From: Nostoc sp. CMAA1605
Lineage (GTDB): Bacteria; Cyanobacteriota; Cyanobacteriia; Cyanobacteriales; Nostocaceae
Length of the DNA stretch: 33,713 bases
NCBI RefSeq assembly: GCF_021596505.1
Contig: NZ_PJIZ01000052.1
Location: 1-33,713, forward strand
Direction: 5' to 3'
Below are positions 17,439-26,465 of this stretch, one piece after another. The notes beneath the pieces are model-generated. The model was given only the letters and a program-made list of their open reading frames with translations. It made no database searches and had not been told where the DNA came from. Numbering within the stretch: the first letter of the stretch is position 1; each line of letters opens with the position of its first letter. The position numbers and the translations under genes are program-made.

Positions 17439-18545
17439 TTAAATATTAGTCAGTGTTTGTTTGATTTTCTGAGCAATGGCTGGCCAATTTAGTTCCTCTT
17501 TCACTTTTCTTCTAGCATTTTCTGACATAAATTTTAAAGTCTGACTATCAGATAATAAATCAATCATTTGCTTTGCTAAAACTTCTGGTGTGGGTTGAGA
17601 AATTACAAAACCATTGATTTCATGCTCAATAATTTCAGGCATTCCATCCTGATTAGAGACAATACAAGGAATCCCATAATTCATCGCCTCAACTAAAAAT
17701 AAACCTAGAGGTTCACAACGTGCAGGTGAAACCACTAAATCTGTGTTGAGAAAAATTCTTTGCATTTCCGTAGATGAGGAAATATATCCAGGGTTATCTA
17801 CACCATTTTCATTAATCGATAAAATCTCGCCTACTATCACTAACTTAGCTTCAGGAATAACTTGTTTGACTTGTTTAAATGCCTCTATTAGTAAATCTCC
17901 GCCTTTGCGGAAAAAATCGTATCCGTTAAATAGGATTTGTTTGCTACCAAATTTCTTTTCGCCTTGGTATGGCTCAAAGAAGTTACCAGAAGAGTGTAAA
18001 ACTGTAACTTTATCAGAATTAATGCCATAATCTTGTTCTAAAGAATATTTGACTTTATGGCTTTTAGTAAAAATGTGCAGAGCTTTTGTATAGGTTTGAT
18101 GCTCACAGTCTAGCCAAGCTTGAAATTCCTGTTCTGTAGGGAAAGGGGCCCATTTAATCCAATTTTTTCTGGCGAGAGTCATTGTATAGTCTAAATACAT
18201 CACATAAGGAATATCAAATTTATCCCAACAGGGACTAAACATCCCATAGAGATGAAAAATTAAATCTGGATGATAATCACTGTTAATAATTTTCTGTTCT
18301 AGTTGAAGTGAGCTATTGATAAAGGTTTTGGCGTTCTTACGGAAATATCCTGTTCTTTTGAGATTTAAAAATGGCAGTTTTATCTGAATGAAGTTAACAA
18401 TATCTTTTAATAATCTCCAACTGTAAATACTATTGACTGACAAATATTCTATGCGATCGCAATCGTCAGACATTGCTTGGAATAAAAATTTCATGCGACT
18501 GATCATAAATTTGTCGCCTGTAACTAAAATATTTTTAATATTCAT
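17439..18545 (-). CDS. Glycosyltransferase family 4
   Basis: A 368-aa GT-B enzyme. The N-terminal half is divergent and unrecognised. The C-terminal donor domain has KQILFNGYDFFRKGGDLLIEAF, KLVIVGE and the EPLGLFLVEAMNYGIPCIVS signature with the E-x7-E motif of retaining GT4 enzymes. The ATG at 18545 begins MNIKNILVTGDKF. It is flanked by the O-antigen ligase-like gene upstream and the GT2 gene downstream on the same strand. It appears more AT-rich and Lys/Asn/Ile-rich than the other two GT4 genes, which may mean a different history. Donor and acceptor unknown. Confidence 0.87.
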   Translation of the reverse strand: MNIKNILVTGDKFMISRMKFLFQAMSDDCDRIEYLSVNSIYSWRLLKDIVNFIQIKLPFLNLKRTGYFRKNAKTFINSSLQLEQKIINSDYHPDLIFHLYGMFSPCWDKFDIPYVMYLDYTMTLARKNWIKWAPFPTEQEFQAWLDCEHQTYTKALHIFTKSHKVKYSLEQDYGINSDKVTVLHSSGNFFEPYQGEKKFGSKQILFNGYDFFRKGGDLLIEAFKQVKQVIPEAKLVIVGEILSINENGVDNPGYISSSTEMQRIFLNTDLVVSPARCEPLGLFLVEAMNYGIPCIVSNQDGMPEIIEHEINGFVISQPTPEVLAKQMIDLLSDSQTLKFMSENARRKVKEELNWPAIAQKIKQTLTNI

Positions 18546-18661
18546 ATCTCTGCCGAATTTAGGGAATAGATTTGCATTGCAATGTAGGAATCAAAGTAGA
18601 TTCCTAAAATTATTTTTGTGGTAAGGGAACTAAGAAGGGGTAAGAAGGCATAAACTTTTAC

Positions 18662-20128
18662 CTAGCTTCGCAGACATCGAACAGGAGTCTGATAGTTTTT
18701 AGTATCTGATGGGGGAGTTTGATTCCAATCCCAACCGACGACTGATAAAGACAGCCACCAATAAAAGAAAAGGGTCGTGTGTTTCCAAATATTGTCTGTA
18801 AACATTCCCAGCAGAATAGCTGATAATAAGGCAATGAGAATAAAACAAAAATTCTGCTGTGAGCTATTTTTTGGGGATGTAAACATGATGTGTACAAGGC
18901 GATAAATTTGAGCAGCTATTAAGGAGATAAATGTCATAAATCCTACTATTCCGCCCTCGACTAAAGCACGCAGATAATCATTGTGAGCTTCATTTTGTAA
19001 AACGGTGACATAGGAAGCAGTGCTAAGACCATAACCAAATAAGGGGGCATTTTTCCAAGCTTCCCAAATAAAATGCCATTGGGCAATTCTCCAGTTAAAA
19101 CTATTGCCATCTGTCCACGATAATAAAATCGCTCGCCACATATCCATATGAGGATTTAACAGTGGTGTATCGGACAGTGAACCAAGACGTTCTCGACCAA
19201 AATCTGTACTGGTAAAAAGAAGAATTACTAATCCTAAGAGTAAAATTCCCCCCATTAAATTGAGTAAATTTAATTTGGGGGCAATCATGACAAAGACAAA
19301 CACAAATAACATTGCTGTCATTGTCAAGGCCTTAGTGCTGACGAAAAATACCGTCAAGATAGCTAATAAAAACAACCACGGCGCACGGTTACGTGTGTCG
19401 CGGATTTTCCAACAGGTAAAACCGATAAATAACAATAGAAAGGTAGCGAAGGAAGAAGGATGACCTAATGTTCCTCGGATGCGGGAGGCTGGTTCTAAAC
19501 TCCCAGCATCTACGCTACTTTGTGCCAAAAAGGAAGGTAACAGGGAAGCAGGTAAAAACATCTGCATGGATGCTACCGTGAGGGGAATGACCAGACTGAG
19601 AAATAAGGTAGTAATTAATGTTTGTGGTTTTACCTTCCCTTGCAGCTGCATAACGAGGAGATAAACCATTAACCACGAAAATAATCGTGTCCACTCGCGT
19701 ACACCTTCAAATAGGTATGTACTGTCTAAACCTAAACCTCCCAGGGGTAATAATACTACCCACATTGCTTGTAGGGCTACCCATCCCGCAAAGAACCACC
19801 AAAATTTATCTACTTTGACGGCTTGGCCTGTTAATAAAGATACAACGACGTAAAGTAAAGCCAAGCCATCCAAACCAACAGCAAAAGCCGCAGGTAGTTG
19901 TTGTGCGGAGAAGGTATCTAAAGCACTACGTAGAACTAATAAACCAATGACTGCTTGCTCAAACTGAGCAAAAAACCAGACTAGAACTGCTACAGCAAAT
20001 ATAGGTAAGCCAATTAACAGGGGACTCACACCGACTAAAAACCCTGTTAATAGGCCAATACCAATACCGAATACCCCAACTAAGAATCCTAGTGAGGAAT
20101 AACGACTTGAGCGTTTATTCGTCAACAT
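18662..20128 (-). CDS. O-antigen ligase/polymerase (Wzy/WaaL-like) membrane protein
   Basis: A 488-aa integral membrane protein with roughly ten to twelve hydrophobic helices, the first at about 13-48. The large periplasmic region before the last helices contains GYGLSTASYVTVLQNEAHNDYLRALVEGG, the Wzy_C motif of O-antigen ligases and polysaccharide polymerases. Such proteins join lipid-linked oligosaccharide units or attach a chain to lipid A, with catalysis on the outer face of the inner membrane. It lies directly downstream of the Wzc-like kinase, a common pairing for Wzy-dependent export. Polymerase versus ligase cannot be decided from sequence; the kinase context favours polymerase. Confidence 0.87.
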   Translation of the reverse strand: MLTNKRSSRYSSLGFLVGVFGIGIGLLTGFLVGVSPLLIGLPIFAVAVLVWFFAQFEQAVIGLLVLRSALDTFSAQQLPAAFAVGLDGLALLYVVVSLLTGQAVKVDKFWWFFAGWVALQAMWVVLLPLGGLGLDSTYLFEGVREWTRLFSWLMVYLLVMQLQGKVKPQTLITTLFLSLVIPLTVASMQMFLPASLLPSFLAQSSVDAGSLEPASRIRGTLGHPSSFATFLLLFIGFTCWKIRDTRNRAPWLFLLAILTVFFVSTKALTMTAMLFVFVFVMIAPKLNLLNLMGGILLLGLVILLFTSTDFGRERLGSLSDTPLLNPHMDMWRAILLSWTDGNSFNWRIAQWHFIWEAWKNAPLFGYGLSTASYVTVLQNEAHNDYLRALVEGGIVGFMTFISLIAAQIYRLVHIMFTSPKNSSQQNFCFILIALLSAILLGMFTDNIWKHTTLFFYWWLSLSVVGWDWNQTPPSDTKNYQTPVRCLRS

Positions 20129-20247
20129 GGTTATTTAACCGAGATGAAAAAGGGAACACAATACAGGAATGGGTTTTTAAAGGGGGCAGAATTTATACCA
20201 ATTCTCCAAAATTAAGCGAGAGATGCAAAGCTTGAAACCAAGATAGT

Positions 20248-20370
20248 AGAACTCTTGCATGAATCCTTGGGTGTTTGCTAAAAATATTATTTAAAAGCTC
20301 ACGCAAAGGCGCAAAGACGCAAAGAAGAACGCAAATAAATAACTCTTCAATTATTTGTGCAAGAGGTCTA
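20248..20370. repeat. Inverted-repeat element with CGCAAAGACGCAAAG core
   Basis: Arms CTCTTGCA (20252-20259) and TGCAAGAG (20358-20365) enclose about 100 bp with GCAAAGGCGCAAAGACGCAAAG direct repeats. No coding potential. It lies in the gap between the kinase and the O-antigen ligase gene and looks like a degenerate MITE. Confidence 0.5.
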
Positions 20371-20393
20371 GTATCTAACTGTCTTACATTGCG

Positions 20394-20411
20394 AATTGCG
20401 AATTGGTATTA
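20394..20411 (+). repeat. 18-bp inverted repeat, right arm after kinase gene
   Basis: AATTGCGAATTGGTATTA is the exact reverse complement of 22587-22604, so the pair brackets the kinase gene. The last three bases are the kinase stop codon read on the minus strand. Confidence 0.9.
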
Positions 20412-22553
20412 GTTGCGATCGCCATTTCTATTACTACCTGGTAAACTTATCCTGGGTAAAAAAGATTGCTTCTCTTCAATGGGATGGCGATAATATTTTT
20501 CGGCATCGGTGGTCATACCGTTAACTATTACCCCTAGTATGGGGATGCGGTTTTGCTGGAGTTCTGATACGGCTCTTTGTAATGATTCTTTCATGGTGAC
20601 GCTGGGACGTGTGGTCATAATTACTCCATCACTGTATTGACTCAGGGTAGAAGCATCAGCGCAAACACCAATGGGTGGAGTATCGATAATGACTAAATCA
20701 TAGTGGTGTGCGGCTTCGGCAATCAGGGATTTCATGGCTTCTGACTCTAGTAATTGTGAGGGTCTACCATGTAGTTCACCACAGGTCAAGACAGAGAGAT
20801 TTTCAATGTCTGTCGGCTGCACAGCATTGAGTAGTGTTCTATTACCATTGATGACATCGCTAATTCCTGGTTTGGGCGGGAGGTTAAATAATGTGTGCTG
20901 GACAGGTCTTCGTAAGTCTGCATCTATAATTAGGGTGCGACGAAAGAGCATAGCTGCAACAGCCGCTAGGTGGGAAACCACGACTGATTTACCTTCTCCA
21001 GAGATGGTACTGGTAACGACGACGACTTGTAATTTCTCATGGCTGCGAAACTCTAGATTTTTCAGCAGCATCCGGTAAGGTTCAACTAAACCGACATCAT
21101 CTAAAAATTTTTCGGCTGGTTCTAGGGTAAGTTTGGTGGCGGGAAGACGAGGTAAAATTCCGAGTAGGGGTAACTTGAGCAATTCTTCAGCTTCGGCAAC
21201 TTCGTAGAGTCTGTTATCCATTAACTCTAGGAGTAAAACTACGCCTGTGGCGAGAATGCTACCGAAGAAAATCGCGATCGCTAACACCACTGATCTTTTA
21301 GGATAGGCGTAATCGGTGGGAACTAGAGCCAGTTCAATAATCCGCAAGTTGCTGACTTTTTGCGCTTCTGCAATCCTGGCTTCCTCTAGTTTGCTTTGCA
21401 GCAATTTTAATGATTCGGCGGCTTCTTCTCGTTGGCGAGTCAGCATGGTGAGTGGTTGCTGTCTCAAAGGTAAAACTGCTAACTGCGCTTGTAGGTTTTT
21501 TCGCAAAGATTGGACAGTTTGCAATTTGTTCTCAACGGCGACACGCTCAACTTCATTATTAATGAGCTGAGTAGTGAGATTTTGACTGATTTGGTCTGAG
21601 GCGACATCTTCAGTAGGGATGGTTTGATTGTTGGCTGAGACACGACCTACTTGCTGTGCATATAAAGCACGGATTTGTTCTCGTTGTCCTAAAAGAGAGA
21701 CAACCTTGGGGTGATTATCTGTAAATTGTAAGCGGGCTTCAATCAGTTGCGTTTCGATTTCGGTTAACTTAGCTCGTAAGCTTTTGAGTTGTTCATCTTG
21801 ACCGCTACGTACTGATGTATAAGCGTTATTAATATTTTTAGTTGCAGTTAATTGTCTCAAAGAAGCTTCACGCGATCGCGCTTCTTGTAATTGTGCGATT
21901 AATGTCCGTTCTTGGTCTTCTAAATTGGTTAAACTTTGGACTAAGCTTTTAGTTTGGTCAGTATCTGCCACTACACCACTTTTTTGTCTATACCTAGATT
22001 CCGTGACTTCGGCTTGTTGGAGACGATTCCGCGCCACTGGGACTTCTTTTTCGAGAAATTGTCTAACTTTGGTTGCTTCGGAACTAATAGCTTTAATATT
22101 TTCTTCTACCATCGCTTGAGAAACAGCGTTTAACACATCGGCAGCAAATTGCGGATCTTGGTGAAAATAGTTCAGTTGCAAAATATTAGTAGCAGGTAGA
22201 ATACTCACTTTCAACGTGCTGCTAATATCTTTAGGTGTGAGCTGCATCTGTGGATGTTTGGAAGCTAGTGTCTTGATAGCTTGATCCAAAACCGCCTGTG
22301 ATTTGACTAACTCTGCTTGATCAGCCAAGGGATTGCTACTACGTCCCACTCCAGAAGGTTGTGTTAAATCCCGTCCCAACTCCGAAACGCTCACCCCTTT
22401 AGCATCAACCATCATTTTGGCTGATGTGGCGTAAAAACGTGGCGTTATAGCTAGATAGGCGACTGATGCACCAATAACAGCCGCTAATGTAGACACAGCA
22501 GGTAAACCCCTGCGGCGCAATACTCCAAATAAGGTTGAAATACCTCTTCCCAT
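20409..22553 (-). CDS. Wzc/ExoP-like polysaccharide chain-length regulator and tyrosine autokinase
   Basis: A 714-aa inner-membrane protein joining a Wzz-type chain-length domain to a BY-kinase. Helix 1 is near 19-36 (VSTLAAVIGASVAYLAI). A long periplasmic coiled-coil region follows (about 40-415) and ends before the Wzz-type helix 2 near 420-442 (VVLAIAIFFGSILATGVVLLLEL). The cytosolic kinase has Walker A SGEGKS near 516-520, Walker A' IIDADLRRP near 540 and Walker B VIIDTPPIG near 622. The C-terminal tail has only two adjacent tyrosines (EKYYRH) rather than the longer Tyr cluster of enteric Wzc. It should time export and set chain length for the polymer made by the neighbouring glycosyltransferases and Wzy-like protein. 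The coding region is bracketed by a perfect 18-bp inverted repeat. Confidence 0.92.
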   Translation of the reverse strand: MGRGISTLFGVLRRRGLPAVSTLAAVIGASVAYLAITPRFYATSAKMMVDAKGVSVSELGRDLTQPSGVGRSSNPLADQAELVKSQAVLDQAIKTLASKHPQMQLTPKDISSTLKVSILPATNILQLNYFHQDPQFAADVLNAVSQAMVEENIKAISSEATKVRQFLEKEVPVARNRLQQAEVTESRYRQKSGVVADTDQTKSLVQSLTNLEDQERTLIAQLQEARSREASLRQLTATKNINNAYTSVRSGQDEQLKSLRAKLTEIETQLIEARLQFTDNHPKVVSLLGQREQIRALYAQQVGRVSANNQTIPTEDVASDQISQNLTTQLINNEVERVAVENKLQTVQSLRKNLQAQLAVLPLRQQPLTMLTRQREEAAESLKLLQSKLEEARIAEAQKVSNLRIIELALVPTDYAYPKRSVVLAIAIFFGSILATGVVLLLELMDNRLYEVAEAEELLKLPLLGILPRLPATKLTLEPAEKFLDDVGLVEPYRMLLKNLEFRSHEKLQVVVVTSTISGEGKSVVVSHLAAVAAMLFRRTLIIDADLRRPVQHTLFNLPPKPGISDVINGNRTLLNAVQPTDIENLSVLTCGELHGRPSQLLESEAMKSLIAEAAHHYDLVIIDTPPIGVCADASTLSQYSDGVIMTTRPSVTMKESLQRAVSELQQNRIPILGVIVNGMTTDAEKYYRHPIEEKQSFLPRISLPGSNRNGDRN

Positions 22554-22586
22554 TACGTATACCTTAATTTTTTTTCAAAGCCAAAG

Positions 22587-22604
22587 TAATACCAATTCGC
22601 AATT
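22587..22604 (+). repeat. 18-bp inverted repeat, left arm before kinase gene
   Basis: TAATACCAATTCGCAATT, 34 bases upstream of the kinase start codon; exact reverse complement of 20394-20411. Confidence 0.9.
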
Positions 22605-22740
22605 AAAAAACCTATATGGAGCAAGATTTTCAAGGTTTAAATCCATATCAGATTTTTCGTGAAATGGTATAACACTGTGCAACTCGGAAACCTAACCCCC
22701 AACCCCTTCCCTTGTAGGGAAGGGGAGCAAGAATTAAACT

Positions 22741-22826
22741 CAGCACTCATTAGTCATTGGTCATTAGTCATTAGTCATTGGTCATTAGTCATTACTCGTT
22801 ACTCATCACTCATCACTCATCACTTC
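22741..22826. repeat. GTCATTA/CACTCAT heptamer tract
   Basis: About twelve tandem heptamers grading from TAGTCAT and TGGTCAT to TACTCGT and CACTCAT. Confidence 0.85.
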
Positions 22827-23042
22827 CCTAGAGATTTGAAGAAAGGTTGCGCTCATAAGTTGCACAATTACGTAAATTATTAAAGAATATTAACTACTCG
22901 TTATCATATCTGATACCAAATAGGGATAGGTGGTATGAGTCTGGAATAGTCTAAGAATCTGGACTTTTAATCCAAAATTCAAAATTGGCGTGATAACGAT
23001 TAGTGGCTACGGGAAGGCAATCTTTTCGAGCATCTGTAGAAA

Positions 23043-24242
23043 TTACCGATTTTTTGCACCTAACTTTGCCAAATCTCCTTCTGAAGTTTCTGTCTGTAAT
23101 TTGTCGGTGATTTCACAGGGATTGAGAACTTGTGTATATAGTCTTAAGGTTTCTGAGGTAATACGATCCCAACTGTAGTTAAGACTGACGTATTTTTGAG
23201 CTTTTTTGACCATTGCTGGCAGTTTTTCGGGATTTTGCAAAGCCCAATCAAGGGTGGAAACACAAGAGTCTAAGTTTCCGGCTTTAAATAGTATTCCGCG
23301 TTCTTCTGCTAATAGTTGTTGATGTGGTGCAATATCACTTCCCAAAACGGGGATACCTTCTCGCATTGCTTCTAACATGGATAAAGGTAAGCCCTCCAAG
23401 TCGGAAGGTAAAACAAATAAGCCTGCACCTCTGACAATTTCCCACAGACGGGAACCTCTTAATTCCCCAGCAAAAACGATATTTTTTTGATGAGCGATTT
23501 TTTCTAGTAGTTGGGAAGTGAAGCCTTTGGTATCGCTGACACCTCCAGCTAAAACTAGTTTCCAGCCTTGGGGTTGCAGGCGACAAAAAGCATCGACTAA
23601 CAAATCAGGGCGTTTTTCTGGGACGAGTCGGCCTAAAAATAGAATATAACGACCTGTTTCTAGTCCTAAATGACGACCATAGACGAAATTGGGGTCTGAT
23701 TCGCCGTAATTAGCAGGCGCGGTGGGAATATAAACAGTATTTCTTTGATATGTTTGCCAAAAATATGTTTGCAGAGCTTTTGAGACAACAATCAGACTGT
23801 GGGCAAAACGCACTGCTGTTTGTTCCCCTAGTTGAATTACCTTGGTAGACAGGCTACCCCATTTCGCTCTTTGCCAGTCTAAACCGTGACAAGTAACGAC
23901 GATTTTGGCAGAATTAGCCAGTCTGGGTATGCAGGTAAATAAAGCAGGGCCGAGAGCGTGGAAATGAATAATATCATATTGCTGACGAGTAGCTGCGATC
24001 GCTCCCATTGCGGAGGTGACAAAAGCATCCACGCCAGTATAATCTAACCCTGGTACGGATATCACCTGCACACCGCGATAATAATTACTTTGCCAGCCAG
24101 TATTTTCTGTATATGATGTCCGAGCAAATAAATCTACAGTATGACCCTGGGAAACCATGCGGGGATAAATTTCCGCACAATAATGTTCAATACCACCCTG
24201 TTTTGGTGGTATACCTTTAGCACCAATTACAGCAACTCTCAT
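23043..24242 (-). CDS. Glycosyltransferase family 4
   Basis: A 399-aa GT-B enzyme. The N-terminus MRVAVIGAKGIPPKQGGIEHYC is typical of GT4 enzymes of capsule and exopolysaccharide clusters, with the glycine-rich acceptor loop GIPPKQGG. The donor domain carries YILFLGRLVPEKRPDLLVDAF, KLVLAGG and the DLEGLPLSMLEAMREGIPVLGSD signature (E-x7-E). I take the ATG at 24242 rather than the in-frame TTG two codons earlier. It is followed by the kinase gene across a 489-base gap. It probably adds an early sugar to the lipid-linked repeat unit; specificity cannot be read. Confidence 0.9.
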   Translation of the reverse strand: MRVAVIGAKGIPPKQGGIEHYCAEIYPRMVSQGHTVDLFARTSYTENTGWQSNYYRGVQVISVPGLDYTGVDAFVTSAMGAIAATRQQYDIIHFHALGPALFTCIPRLANSAKIVVTCHGLDWQRAKWGSLSTKVIQLGEQTAVRFAHSLIVVSKALQTYFWQTYQRNTVYIPTAPANYGESDPNFVYGRHLGLETGRYILFLGRLVPEKRPDLLVDAFCRLQPQGWKLVLAGGVSDTKGFTSQLLEKIAHQKNIVFAGELRGSRLWEIVRGAGLFVLPSDLEGLPLSMLEAMREGIPVLGSDIAPHQQLLAEERGILFKAGNLDSCVSTLDWALQNPEKLPAMVKKAQKYVSLNYSWDRITSETLRLYTQVLNPCEITDKLQTETSEGDLAKLGAKNR

Positions 24243-24260
24243 TGTCAATCTCGATTAATA

Positions 24261-24373
24261 GGGAATGGGAATGGGGAATGGGGAATGGGGAATGGGGAAT
24301 GGGGACTGGGATTGGGAATTGGGGAGAGACAAGGTAGATTTTTCCTATGCCCCATGCCCTATGCCCTATGCCC
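24261..24373. repeat. Composite STRR repeat, copy C (inverted)
   Basis: GGGAATG/GGGACTG heptamers (24261-24324), a linker with the complement of ATCTACCTTGTCT (24327-24339), then CCCTATG/CCCCATG heptamers (about 24345-24373). Same module as copies A and B but reversed; it sits just upstream of a GT4 start codon. Confidence 0.88.
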
Positions 24374-24375
24374 AA

Positions 24376-24415
24376 AATTCTTTAATTTTGAATTTTGAAT
24401 TTTGAATTTTGAATT
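24376..24415. repeat. TTTTGAA heptamer tract
   Basis: About five tandem TTTTGAA units following composite copy C, at the end of the other GT4 gene; complement of the tract at 28776-28806. Confidence 0.85.
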
Positions 24416-24423
24416 GATTAGCT

Positions 24424-25647
24424 CTATGCCCCTGAATTGATTGTGACCAACGATTTTTTTTCCCAACGCTGCCACATTTTTTTATACACTCCACTAATTA
24501 CTGTTCTGGCTGCGTAGGGTTGGGCGGTTTTGACACAGGCTGAGATGGGATAATTTTCTGGATTCATGACTACTTGGCGTAAAGCTTGGGCGATGCAGTC
24601 TGGTGTCCTTTCTTGACAGACAATACCGCTTTCGGATGAGAGTAACTGCGGTGTCTCACCTGCTTTAGTGGTAACTATGGGTGTACCGCAAGCTAAGGCT
24701 TCTAAGACTACAAAGGGTAAGCCTTCAAAAGCACTCGTCAGCACTAAGGCGTGACACACACGATGTAAGTCGGCTAAGGCTTTTTGGGGGACTGCACCTA
24801 GCATTGTTACTCGTTTTTCTAGTCCGAGTTGGGTAATCTCTGCGCGCACTGACTCGGCTAATTCACCATTACCCGCTATTAATAAATGAATTTTGGGGTC
24901 GTCTAAAGTGGCTAGGGAGCGAATTAGGAGGAGGGGATCTTTTTGGGGATGTAAACGACCGGCAAACATAATAAAGCGGGTGTCTACATCTAGTCCTAAG
25001 CGTGTTGCTAGTTCGCGTCTACTTTGGGCTTTTTTGTCGGGGGTTAGGGGATAGAAAATATCCTCATCAAAGGTGTTTTTGAGAAAAGCTACTCGCTCTT
25101 GCAAGTCGGGATAGCGCTCTTGGTAGAGTTTCATGGACTCGGTGTTACAAGAGTAGATTTGCTGGAATTGATTCACCAACATCTTTTCTAGGGTGAAATA
25201 GGCGGCGGGAAATTTGCGCCACAAGATGGCGTTTTTATCGTCTTTGGCTGCTATTTGGGCTTGAATGTCATTTTGAATAAAAAGTGTCTTTTCCCCATGC
25301 CAATGACGAGTTACTATGGTTGGTTCTATTCTGTAAAAGTGCATAAAATCTGAAGCGTAATTACGCCCAACCAAGGCAGCTGTATATTTAACAGTAGTAG
25401 GAATTAGACCTCTAAAATCGTCATTTTCTATAAAAAACAGGGGTAAAAAACTAATTTCTCTGCCTGCAAATTCTGCTTGTTGCCATTCACCTAAAGTCTG
25501 GGAGCGATCGCTTGCTGTCCCTACAAGTCGGACTTCAAACTCCCTGGGCGCATATTTGATAAATGTATTAATGAGTGTCTGAATTCCGCCTATGGAACTA
25601 CACCAGGGATTGTACTGGTAGAAAATCGTTAAAACTGGTTTTCGCAT
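24424..25647 (-). CDS. Glycosyltransferase family 4
   Basis: A 407-aa GT-B enzyme and the most upstream gene of the polysaccharide block. The N-terminus reads KPVLTIFYQYNPWCSSIGGIQTLI with a GGIQ acceptor loop. The donor half has RFIMFAGRLHPQKDPLLLIRSLA, HLLIAGNGEL and the SAFEGLPFVVLEALACGTPIVTT signature (E-x7-E). The ATG at 25647 fits. It is on the same strand as, and 181 bases upstream of, the next GT4 gene. An 818-base AT-rich region precedes it, so the block's main promoter may lie there. Sugar donor unknown. Confidence 0.9.
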   Translation of the reverse strand: MRKPVLTIFYQYNPWCSSIGGIQTLINTFIKYAPREFEVRLVGTASDRSQTLGEWQQAEFAGREISFLPLFFIENDDFRGLIPTTVKYTAALVGRNYASDFMHFYRIEPTIVTRHWHGEKTLFIQNDIQAQIAAKDDKNAILWRKFPAAYFTLEKMLVNQFQQIYSCNTESMKLYQERYPDLQERVAFLKNTFDEDIFYPLTPDKKAQSRRELATRLGLDVDTRFIMFAGRLHPQKDPLLLIRSLATLDDPKIHLLIAGNGELAESVRAEITQLGLEKRVTMLGAVPQKALADLHRVCHALVLTSAFEGLPFVVLEALACGTPIVTTKAGETPQLLSSESGIVCQERTPDCIAQALRQVVMNPENYPISACVKTAQPYAARTVISGVYKKMWQRWEKKSLVTINSGA

Positions 25648-26465
25648 TACTCACACCCCAAGGGAACTTTGTTGCACAAAGAAGTTGAACTGATGATTTA
25701 GGGAAAATACTGAATTTTAGCCGTAACTTATGCAACAATGGTACTTAACATACACAGCCCTATCGTAGTATCTCTACTGAGAAAAGTCACTTTTTACTTA
25801 ATGTCTTCACGAAATTTTTACATTGAAGACAAAAAAATCTAGTGCCAAAAACTTCAGATTTTTCTAACAACTATCTATGAATCCTTTACTACACCAATTT
25901 ATGAAGATATCAGTGGTAATTATAAGGTAGCTTTAAATCAACTTCATACTAACTTTACAAAAACTGCATATCTATAAAAATTAGATTCATTATCTTGAGT
26001 TAAGGTTTTGCTTACATCCAAAAAAGCAACTATAAATGAATTTATACTCTTGATAAAACTTTGGCCTTCATATTATTTGCAGTCAATATACAAAGGGGAA
26101 TTTAAAATAGTGAAAATCATTCCAAAGATAGAAGACACAAGCTTTAAGCTCTCAAAGATATATATTTATGAGCGTGTTGTAGCGTACTGATTTATATATT
26201 TACATTCTGCCATATTTAAAAGTATTTGCATTGGAATATTTTGCAATAAATTGAATTAATATGTGCTTAAGTCAGTTGTGCCATAGTATCTGATATGTGT
26301 AAGAAGATAGGCGAGTTTAACTGAACAATAGAGCCATTATTTTTAAAATATCAGCTAGATCAAAATTTTCAACAAATTAAAAAAGACGTGGTTAAAACAC
26401 GTCTGGAAATGTTTTGGCGGATTGTTTTGAAATCAACTATTTTCTGAACCAGTGATGATGGCTAG
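25648..26465. other. AT-rich intergenic region upstream of the polysaccharide block
   Basis: No supported gene in 818 bases. I see a hairpin CTTTGT-TGC-ACAAAG at 25667-25681, an inverted repeat TGTCTTCA/TGAAGACA with a 14-base loop at 25802-25831, and the rbfA terminator at 26379-26404. A 60-codon frame at 26008-26190 has no recognisable features. The GT4 leader and promoter are probably in the left third. Confidence 0.5.
26379..26404 (-). terminator. Rho-independent terminator of rbfA
   Basis: On the minus strand: AGACGTG, loop TTTTAAC, CACGTCT, then a run of T. It lies 62 bases past the rbfA stop. Confidence 0.88.

Larger units (their letters stand above)
22554..23042. other. Repeat-rich gap between kinase and GT4 genes
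   Basis: No gene supported. It holds the left arm of the 18-bp inverted repeat (22587-22604), a palindrome CCCCTTCCCTTGTAGGGAAGGGG near 22702-22725, a heptamer tract at 22741-22826 and AATTCAAAATT-like sequence near 22975. The kinase promoter may be here. Confidence 0.6.

Noticed and set aside
26008..26190. 60-codon plus-strand frame
   Set aside because: AT-rich, Lys/Ile-rich, no Shine-Dalgarno sequence and no recognisable motif; chance frame in intergenic DNA.
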